DNA of 10,997 bases from Pseudomonadota bacterium (GTDB taxonomy: Bacteria > Pseudomonadota > Alphaproteobacteria > Rhizobiales > Xanthobacteraceae): positions 1-10,997 of the forward strand of contig JAEZEY010000057.1 in assembly GCA_023432845.1 (NCBI GenBank), given 5' to 3'. Position 1 is the first letter of the stretch. Each line of letters starts with the position of its first letter. Positions 4,937 through 10,997 of the stretch are shown here, piece by piece. The notes below the pieces were generated by a model. That model saw nothing but the letters and a program-made list of their open reading frames with translations, searched no databases and was not told where the DNA came from. A program made the position numbers and the translations under genes.

Positions 4937-6685
4937 TCAGTAACCGGCGGCGAGGGAGCCGCGCGTGCGGGGATCGGCGGCGCCGACATAGCGTTGCGGC
5001 TGGAATTCGGTTTTCGGCAGGACCTCGATCGAATTCACCGATGTCGCGGGCCGGGTCGGCTCCACTTTATGGCCGCGCGCGGCGAGGCCATCAAGCACGG
5101 CTTGCGGGAAGCCGCTTTCGACATAGACGGTGTCCGGCAGCCATTGATGATGAAGGCGCGGCGCGGTGACCGCCTCGGCGATCGTCATGTCGAAGTCGAT
5201 GGCATTGGTGACGATCTGCAGTACCGCGGTGATGATGCGGCTGCCGCCGGGCGAGCCGGTGATGATGAACGGCTTGCCGTCCTTCAGCACGATGGTCGGC
5301 GTCATCGACGACAGCGGCCTTTTGTTCGGCCCCGGCAGATTGGCGGCAAAGCCGACGAGGCCATAGGCGTTCGAAGCGCCGGCCTTGGCGGTGAAGTCGT
5401 CGAGCTCGTTGTTGAGCAGGACGCCGGTGCCGTCGGCGATCAGGCCGAGGCCGTACGAGAAGTTGAGCGTGTAGGTGTTCGACACCGCATTGCCGTCGCG
5501 GTCGATGACCGAGAAATGCGTGGTGTTCTGGCCCTCGAAGTCGGCCGGCTTGCCGGCCTTGATGTCGGATGACGGCGTTGCCTTGCCGGTGATACCCTTG
5601 CGCAGTTCGTCGGCATATTTCTTCGAGATCAAACCGGCGATCGGCATCTTCACCGAATCCGGATCGCCTATGTAGACGGCACGGTCGGCATAGGCGCGCT
5701 TCATCGCCTCGATGAAGTAATGCAAGGCCTCGTCGTTGCGGCCGAGTTTGGCGAGGTCGTAGCCTTCGAGGATGTTGAGCATCTGAACCAGATGCACGCC
5801 GCCGGACGATGGCGGCGGCATCGAGACGATGTCGTGGCCGCGATAGCTGCCCTTGATGACGTCGCGCTCGACGGCCCGATAATTGGCGAGATCGTCCGCG
5901 GTCATGACGCCGCCGGCATCGCGCACGGCGCGGGCGATCTTCTCCGCGACGGCGCCGCGATAGAAGCCGTCCGGGCCATGCGCGGCAATCGCTTCCAACG
6001 TATCGGCGAGGTCGTACTGGATCAGCCGATCGCCGGATTCGAGCGGTTCGTCGCCATTCTTGAGCAGGATCGCCGCGGTCGATGGCCAGCGCGCCAGCCG
6101 CTTCGCGACATTGGGCAGCGAATCCGCCGTGTCGTCACGAACTGCGAAGCCTTGCTTGGCGAGCCGGATCGCCGGCTGCAACAGGTCCGACAGCGACAAT
6201 TTGCCGGAGCCGTATTTCTCGTGCGCCATGGCAAGACCCGCGACCGTGCCCGGCACTCCGACGGACAGGCCGGTGTCGCGCGATTTCACCGGATCGGGAT
6301 TGCCCTGCGCATCAAGGAACATGTCCGGTGTCGCCGCGGCCGGCGCGGTTTCGCGATAATCGATGGCGATGTTGCGACCATCCTTCGCCAGATGAATCAC
6401 CATGAAGCCGCCGCCGCCGAGATTGCCGGCGCGCGGATAGGTGACGGCCATGGCGAAGCCGACGGCGACCGCGGCATCGACGGCATTGCCGCCGCGGTCG
6501 AGGATCTGGACGCCGATGCGCGCGGCCATGCGCTCCTGCGCGACCACCATGCCGTATTCGCCGACGATGCCTTGCGCCGGCGGAAACGAGGCCTGCGAGT
6601 TCTGCAACTGCGGCGTCGATTGCGCCAGCGCGAGCGAGACGGTGAGGAGGAGGGCGACAGTTGTTGAGATAAAGCGACGGAGCAT
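4937..6685 (-). CDS. ggt: Gamma-glutamyltranspeptidase precursor
   Basis: This 582-residue Ntn-hydrolase precursor hydrolyses or transfers the gamma-glutamyl group of glutathione and related compounds, probably in the periplasm. Residues 1-21 form a signal peptide (basic MLRRF, hydrophobic core, SLALA before Gln22). Self-cleavage before Thr388 in NTTHFS (387-392) would give a large subunit of about 366 residues after signal removal and a small one of 195. Matching the E. coli enzyme are Arg111 (DYRETAP), the SSM stretch at 459-461, GSPGG (477-481), and the C-terminal APRLHHQWLPD and ADPRTRGSLAAGY. No strong ribosome site precedes the ATG at 6685; the leader instead holds two hairpin repeats beginning 16 bases upstream. 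The ybaK-like gene follows at 22 bases. Periplasmic GGT yields glutamate and Cys-Gly for reuse. Confidence 0.96.
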   Translation of the reverse strand: MLRRFISTTVALLLTVSLALAQSTPQLQNSQASFPPAQGIVGEYGMVVAQERMAARIGVQILDRGGNAVDAAVAVGFAMAVTYPRAGNLGGGGFMVIHLAKDGRNIAIDYRETAPAAATPDMFLDAQGNPDPVKSRDTGLSVGVPGTVAGLAMAHEKYGSGKLSLSDLLQPAIRLAKQGFAVRDDTADSLPNVAKRLARWPSTAAILLKNGDEPLESGDRLIQYDLADTLEAIAAHGPDGFYRGAVAEKIARAVRDAGGVMTADDLANYRAVERDVIKGSYRGHDIVSMPPPSSGGVHLVQMLNILEGYDLAKLGRNDEALHYFIEAMKRAYADRAVYIGDPDSVKMPIAGLISKKYADELRKGITGKATPSSDIKAGKPADFEGQNTTHFSVIDRDGNAVSNTYTLNFSYGLGLIADGTGVLLNNELDDFTAKAGASNAYGLVGFAANLPGPNKRPLSSMTPTIVLKDGKPFIITGSPGGSRIITAVLQIVTNAIDFDMTIAEAVTAPRLHHQWLPDTVYVESGFPQAVLDGLAARGHKVEPTRPATSVNSIEVLPKTEFQPQRYVGAADPRTRGSLAAGY

Positions 6686-6700
6686 CAGACAAACCCGTTC

Positions 6701-6761
6701 GTCCCCGCGAAAGCGGGGACCCAGTTCTCTAAATCATCTAGGTTCCCGCTTTCGCGAGAAC
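6701..6761. repeat. Head-to-head pair of family B palindromes in the ggt leader
   Basis: GTCCCCGC-GAAA-GCGGGGAC (6701-6720) is a perfect 8-bp stem with a GNRA-type loop on the plus strand. GTTCCCGC-TTTC-GCGAGAAC (6742-6761) is the inverted unit with one C-A mismatch. A 21-base AT-richer spacer separates them. The core matches the copy at 9-24. The pair fills most of the 102 bases between the AhpD-like stop and the ggt start. Confidence 0.85.
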
Positions 6762-6787
6762 AGAGCATATGATCGCGTTCGAAAACT

Positions 6788-7435
6788 CTATCTCGCTTGC
6801 CCGTGATAGACTGGGTTCGGCCGCATGTCGGTGGCCGAGGCGACGCGGTTCGACATATTGAAGAAGCCGGTGATGGCCGCAATGTCCCAGATGTCGCGGT
6901 CGGAGAATCCGGCGTGGCGCAAGCTCTCGCGATCATGCTCCTCAATCTCGGCCGGCGTGTTGGTGAGCTTTACGGCGAAATCGAGCATGGCGCGCTGGCG
7001 CTTGTCGAGCCGGGCAACGCGATGGTTCATGACGATCTGCTCGCCGAGCAGCGGATTGCCGGAATACTGCCGCACGGCGGCGCCATGCGCGGTGAGGCAA
7101 TAATAGCAGCGGTTCTGCGCCGACACCGCGACCGCGATCATCTCGCGCTCCAGCTTGGACAGACCGCTCGGCGCCAGCATCAAATCATTATACATCGCGG
7201 CGAAGGCTTCGAGCTTGGCGTTGTCGAAGGCATAGGCCACCAGCACATTCGGGATGAAGCCCAGCTTGTCCTGGCATTTCTGGAAATAAGCCGTCATTGC
7301 CGGCGACAATTCGCCCGCCGGCAGCTTGAGCGCGATGATCGGCTTGTCGTCAGGCGTTACCGCAGTTGCAGTGGCTTTCTTGCCGGCGGTTTTGTCAGTG
7401 TTCTTGCTATCGGCTTTGGCGACGGTCCCGGCCAT
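6788..7435 (-). CDS. AhpD-like / carboxymuconolactone decarboxylase family peroxidase-related protein
   Basis: This 215-residue protein has an AhpD-like core at about 40-190. The catalytic pattern of peroxidase-related AhpD proteins is present: Glu98 in LEREMIAVAVSAQNRC, then CYYCLTAH with Cys110, Cys113 and His117. It probably acts as a thiol-dependent peroxide reductant in the cytosol; the electron donor is not evident. The first 30 residues are Lys/Thr/Ala-rich and low complexity, unlike the compact core usual for the family. The ATG at 7435 is preferred because AGGTAGAG lies just upstream; a TTG at 7450 would add five residues. It is the first gene of the minus-strand run and is divergent from glutamate dehydrogenase. 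The 102-base gap to ggt contains the family B repeat pair. Confidence 0.9.
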   Translation of the reverse strand: MAGTVAKADSKNTDKTAGKKATATAVTPDDKPIIALKLPAGELSPAMTAYFQKCQDKLGFIPNVLVAYAFDNAKLEAFAAMYNDLMLAPSGLSKLEREMIAVAVSAQNRCYYCLTAHGAAVRQYSGNPLLGEQIVMNHRVARLDKRQRAMLDFAVKLTNTPAEIEEHDRESLRHAGFSDRDIWDIAAITGFFNMSNRVASATDMRPNPVYHGQAR

Positions 7436-7724
7436 GTCTCTACCTGTCAAAAATTTTTCTGTCTGCGAAGTACCGAGCCTACAATGCTTCGCGTCCGCCG
7501 AACATAGCCGATGCGTTGGATATTCATTTTGTATTTCAGTAACTTGACGAGGTCGCGCGAAAACATAAAGCGGTCATGCTGGACGGCTAAGCCAAGCGTC
7601 GCTCTCGACCAACGCGTCGGGAAGGTGAACACTGCTCGATCAGCGGAGACCGATTCCCCGCACCACGCATTGTCGTACGAAGCGGCCTTTGCCCCGGAGC
7701 AGACCTGCCGCCGTCTCCAATCAC
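7436..7724. other. Divergent intergenic region between AhpD-like gene and glutamate dehydrogenase
   Basis: These 289 bases hold no convincing gene: short open frames on both strands are low-complexity in composition and match nothing I recognise. The region is richer in A/T than the genes around it, especially 7440-7460 and 7515-7570. It includes the palindrome AAAAATTTTT (7449-7458) flanked on both sides by CTGTC, and an inverted repeat GCGAAG/CTTCGC around 7463-7490. A weak sigma-70-like pair for the plus strand, TTGGAT (7516-7521) and TAACTT (7540-7545), is spaced 18 bases. Divergent promoters are expected here, but none is clear. Confidence 0.5.
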
Positions 7725-10700
7725 ATGAGGTCACTCGTGCTCGACAAACTGGCAGCCATCAACGCCTCGGATCGGGAACAGGCCACGGCCCATGAGGCGA
7801 TAGCGCAGGCAGGCGCGACGCTGAAGCTGCGGCGCGGCGAAATTCCCGAAGGCTTCGCCGAGCATCTGTTCGAGCAGGTCGTGCCCGAAGACGTCGTGCG
7901 ATACGAGGCGATCGAACTCGCGCAGCTTGCCGGACGGGTCTGGGACTTCATGCAGCAGCGCAAGCCGGGCGCTGCCAGCATGGCCTGCGAGACGATCGAG
8001 ATCGGCGCGGCGGCGTCGCCCCGCAGCATTACCGTGATCGAGATCGTCAATGACGACATGCCGTTCCTGGTCGATTCGGTCATGGGTGAACTGGCCGCCC
8101 GGCGGCTCGATGTGCGGCTGGTCGCGCACCCTATTTTCGGCGTCGAACGCGACGATGGCGGTAAGCTGGTTTCACTGGGCGAGCCGGCCACCGGTGCCCG
8201 CGAGAGCGTGATCCATATCCACATGGAGCCGATCGAGTCGGCGGAACAGCGCGCCGAGATTGCCGCAGCGATCGAGCGCGTGCTCGGTCAGGTCCGCGTC
8301 GCGGTCGCGGACTGGCGGCCGATGCGCGAACGAACCCAGGAAATTGTCGCCAACCTGAAATCCAATCCGCCGCCTCTGCCGGTGGACGAGATCGGCGAGG
8401 CCATTCATTTTTTGCAATGGCTGCTCAACGATCACTTCACTTTCCTCGGCATGCGCGACTACGTCTGCAGCGGCCACGCGCTCGACGCGGATTTCTCCAG
8501 CAGCCTCGGCATTATGCGCGATTCCGGCCTGCGCGTTCTCAAACGCGGCGACGAGCATCTCGACTTCACGCCGGAGATCATGGCGTTTCTCAACGAGCCG
8601 CGGCCATTGATCATCACCAAGGCGAACGCCCATGCGCATGTGCATCGGCGCACGCACCTCGATTATATCGGCGTCAAGAAATACGACGCCGAAGGCGTTC
8701 TGGTCGGCGAGCATCGCATTGTCGGCCTGTTCACGTCATCGGCCTATACGCGAACCGCGCACGAGATACCCTATCTGCGCCGCAAGATAGCCGCGGTGGA
8801 GGAGCGCGCGGGCTTCGCGCCGAACAGCCATTCGGGCAAGGCGCTCGCCAATGTGCTCGAGCATTATCCGCGCGATGAGCTGTTCCAGATCGACGAAGAC
8901 ACCCTTTTCCACTTCGCCACGGCGATCATGCGCCTCGACGAGCGGCCGCGGGTGCGGGTACTGGCACGTCACGATCGCTTCGACCGTTTCGTGTCGGCGA
9001 TCGTCTACGTGCCGCGCGAGCGCTACGAAAGCGTCATGCGCGTGCGCATCGGCGACTATCTGGCCAGGGTTTTCGAGGGCCGCGTCACCGCCTTCTATCC
9101 ATTCTTTCCGGAAGGCCCGCTGGTGCGGGTGCATTTCATCATCGGCCGCGGTGGCAGTGGCGCCATGCCAGACGTATCGCGCGAGATGCTGGAGCGCGAC
9201 GTCGCGCAGATCGTGCGCAGCTGGACAGACGGGCTGTCCGACGCGCTGCCCGCCGCGCCCGCGCCGGAAAAGGCGCGCGCGCTGTTCGAGCGCTATCGCG
9301 AGGCGTTCACGGCGGACTTCCACGATATCTACACGCCGGCCAGCGCTGCCGGTGACATCCGCGCCATCGAGACCCTGGCGGAAGACCGGCCGCTCGCGGT
9401 CGATTTCCGCCATCGCGACGAGCACGAGCAGGACAATGTCAGCCTCAAGGTGTGGAGTCTGGGGCGACCGCTGCCGCTGTCGGAGCGCGTGCCCGTGCTG
9501 GAGAACATGGGCTTCAAGGTGGTCGACGAGCGCACCTACCTGATCGCGCCCGCCAATGGCGAGAAGCTGTGGTTCCACGACATGCTGCTGACGCGCGACG
9601 GCGGCGGCGGCATTGATCTGCAGTCCGGCAAGGCGCGGCTGGAAGCCGCCTTCCTCCACGTCATGCGCGGCCTCGCGGAGAACGACGGCTACAACGCGCT
9701 GACGCTGCAGGCCGGCCTCGGCTGGCGCGATGTGGCGCTGATCCGTACCCTGTCGCGCTATCTGCGCCAGATCCGCGTGCCATACTCGCAGGACTATATG
9801 TGGGCGACTTTGGTCAAGCATGCCGCGGTGACCAGCGAGATCGTCGAGCTGTTTTACGCCCGCTTCGATCCGCGCGGCGAGGCCGCCAACCTGCGCGACC
9901 TCAACCAGAAAATGATCGCCGAGCGCATCGAGGAAGGTCTGGCGAAGGTCGAGAGCCTCGATGAGGACCGCATCCTGCGCCACTTCGTCAATGCGGTGCA
10001 GGCGGCGATCCGCACCAACTATTTCCAGACCGACGCGGAGGGCAAGCTCAAGCCGCTGATCGCCATCAAGTTCGAAAGCGGCAAGCTCACCGACATGCCG
10101 CTGCCGCGGCCGCTGTATGAGATCTTCGTCTATTCGCCGCGCGTCGAGGGCATTCACCTGCGCTTCGGCAAGGTCGCGCGCGGCGGCATCCGCTGGTCCG
10201 ACCGGCCGCAGGACTTCCGCACGGAGATTCTCGGCCTCGTCAAGGCGCAGCAGGTCAAGAATGCTGTGATCGTGCCGGTCGGCGCCAAGGGCGGTTTCGT
10301 GCCGAAGCAGATGCCGAAGAACCCGACGCGCGACCAGTTCATGGCCGAGGGCATTGCCTCGTACAAATTGTTCATCTCGACGCTGCTCGACATCTCCGAC
10401 AACTACGCCGCCGACGGCAGCATCGTGCCGCCGGACAATGTGGTGCGGCATGAAGGCGACGATCCCTATCTCGTGGTCGCTGCCGACAAGGGCACCGCCA
10501 CCTTCTCCGACATTGCCAATGGCCTAGCGGTCGAGCACGGCTTCTGGCTCGGCGATGCCTTCGCCTCCGGCGGCTCGGCCGGCTACGACCACAAGGCGAT
10601 GGGCATCACCGCGCGCGGCGCCTGGGAGTCGGTGAAGCGGCACTTCCGCGAAATGGACATCAATATCCACGACACGCCATTCACGGTGGTCGGCGTCGGC

Positions 10701-10997
10701 GACATGTCGGGCGACGTGTTCGGCAACGGCATGCTGCGCGAGAATACGATCAAGCTCGTGGCGGCATTCGATCATCGCGACATCTTCATCGATCCCGATC
10801 CTGATCCGGTCCGGAGCTTTGCCGAACGCAAGCGATTGTTCGACCTGCCGCGGTCGAGCTGGCAGGATTACGACAAGAGCCTGATCGGCAAGGGCGGCGG
10901 CGTGTTTCCGCGCTCGCTGAAGGAAATCCCGCTGACACCGGAGATGAAGGCGTTGCTCGGCTTCACCACCGACAAGGCGACGCCGGCCCAGGTGATG
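7725..10997 (+). CDS. gdhZ: NAD-specific glutamate dehydrogenase, large (180-kDa type), 3'-truncated by window
   Basis: This frame is open for 1091 codons to the window edge; the family is about 1,600 residues, so roughly two thirds are present. It oxidatively deaminates L-glutamate to 2-oxoglutarate and ammonium with NAD+. The N-terminal half carries the regulatory ACT-like segments typical of the family (TVIEIVNDDMPFLVDSVMGEL is near 103-123). The catalytic part shows RFGKVARGGIRWSDR (RWSDR at 823-827), KAQQVKNAVIVPVGAKGGFVPK (KGGFVPK at 855-861) and the dinucleotide-binding GVGDMSGDVFGNG (990-1002). The gene symbol follows the Caulobacter homologue; Pseudomonas calls it gdhB. The start is uncertain: ATG at 7725 lacks a ribosome site, while GTG at 7737, four codons in, has GAGG six bases upstream. 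It is divergent from the AhpD-like gene. Confidence 0.96.
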   Translation, partial: MRSLVLDKLAAINASDREQATAHEAIAQAGATLKLRRGEIPEGFAEHLFEQVVPEDVVRYEAIELAQLAGRVWDFMQQRKPGAASMACETIEIGAAASPRSITVIEIVNDDMPFLVDSVMGELAARRLDVRLVAHPIFGVERDDGGKLVSLGEPATGARESVIHIHMEPIESAEQRAEIAAAIERVLGQVRVAVADWRPMRERTQEIVANLKSNPPPLPVDEIGEAIHFLQWLLNDHFTFLGMRDYVCSGHALDADFSSSLGIMRDSGLRVLKRGDEHLDFTPEIMAFLNEPRPLIITKANAHAHVHRRTHLDYIGVKKYDAEGVLVGEHRIVGLFTSSAYTRTAHEIPYLRRKIAAVEERAGFAPNSHSGKALANVLEHYPRDELFQIDEDTLFHFATAIMRLDERPRVRVLARHDRFDRFVSAIVYVPRERYESVMRVRIGDYLARVFEGRVTAFYPFFPEGPLVRVHFIIGRGGSGAMPDVSREMLERDVAQIVRSWTDGLSDALPAAPAPEKARALFERYREAFTADFHDIYTPASAAGDIRAIETLAEDRPLAVDFRHRDEHEQDNVSLKVWSLGRPLPLSERVPVLENMGFKVVDERTYLIAPANGEKLWFHDMLLTRDGGGGIDLQSGKARLEAAFLHVMRGLAENDGYNALTLQAGLGWRDVALIRTLSRYLRQIRVPYSQDYMWATLVKHAAVTSEIVELFYARFDPRGEAANLRDLNQKMIAERIEEGLAKVESLDEDRILRHFVNAVQAAIRTNYFQTDAEGKLKPLIAIKFESGKLTDMPLPRPLYEIFVYSPRVEGIHLRFGKVARGGIRWSDRPQDFRTEILGLVKAQQVKNAVIVPVGAKGGFVPKQMPKNPTRDQFMAEGIASYKLFISTLLDISDNYAADGSIVPPDNVVRHEGDDPYLVVAADKGTATFSDIANGLAVEHGFWLGDAFASGGSAGYDHKAMGITARGAWESVKRHFREMDINIHDTPFTVVGVGDMSGDVFGNGMLRENTIKLVAAFDHRDIFIDPDPDPVRSFAERKRLFDLPRSSWQDYDKSLIGKGGGVFPRSLKEIPLTPEMKALLGFTTDKATPAQVM

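Noticed and set aside
5720..6667. 315-codon plus-strand open frame
   Set aside because: It is opposite the well-conserved ggt gene; its composition is typical of an antisense shadow.
7447..7734. 95-codon minus-strand frame in the divergent spacer, with an overlapping 94-codon plus-strand frame
   Set aside because: Neither has a recognisable domain or a good ribosome site, and both overlap neighbouring gene starts. Treated as intergenic.
8736..10451. 571-codon open frame on the minus strand
   Set aside because: It is antisense to the glutamate dehydrogenase frame, which carries clear family motifs. Such mirror frames are a by-product of high-GC codon use; the translation is His/Arg/Asp-rich without domains.

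Overview
The window looks like ordinary chromosome from a high-GC alphaproteobacterium, most likely a Hyphomicrobiales (Rhizobiales) member close to the Bradyrhizobium/Rhodopseudomonas/Pseudolabrys group. The reasons are the strongly G/C-ending codons, a 180-kDa-type NAD-glutamate dehydrogenase, a thioredoxin-TPR / LON-like / Trm112-like gene series, a solitary BioY, and intergenic palindromes whose chance translations (GLDPAIS, HRVKPGDD, VPAFAGT types) are common in these genomes. This assignment is from memory of gene families, not from a search.

Layout. Positions 56-2803 carry four minus-strand genes transcribed right to left: cnoX (thioredoxin-TPR chaperedoxin), a LON substrate-binding-domain protein, a Trm112/UPF0434 small protein and a glutathione S-transferase. 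The last three are separated by palindromic repeat elements. At 2907-3422 (minus) is a ProX/PrdX-type prolyl-tRNA editing protein, divergent from a tRNA-Gly(GCC) gene at 3577-3651 (plus). The tRNA is followed by a 20-bp tandem duplication and a strong hairpin terminator at 3706-3744. That terminator is symmetric and also ends the opposing minus-strand run: AhpD-like peroxidase (7435-6788), gamma-glutamyltranspeptidase (6685-4937), a second YbaK-domain editing protein (4914-4438) and bioY (4353-3760). A 289-bp divergent spacer then leads to the plus-strand NAD-glutamate dehydrogenase at 7725, which runs off the right edge after 1091 codons.

Themes. Translation fidelity (two YbaK-superfamily trans-editing proteins flanking a tRNA gene), thiol and peroxide chemistry (CnoX, GST, AhpD-like, GGT) and glutamate metabolism (GGT releases periplasmic glutamate; GDH deaminates it) recur, but only GGT-ybaK and perhaps cnoX-LON are spaced tightly enough to argue for co-translation or an operon. 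No mobile element, CRISPR array, toxin-antitoxin module or obvious new multi-gene system is visible. The most distinctive material is non-coding: three-stem and head-to-head palindromic repeats, and the compact regulatory DNA around the tRNA.
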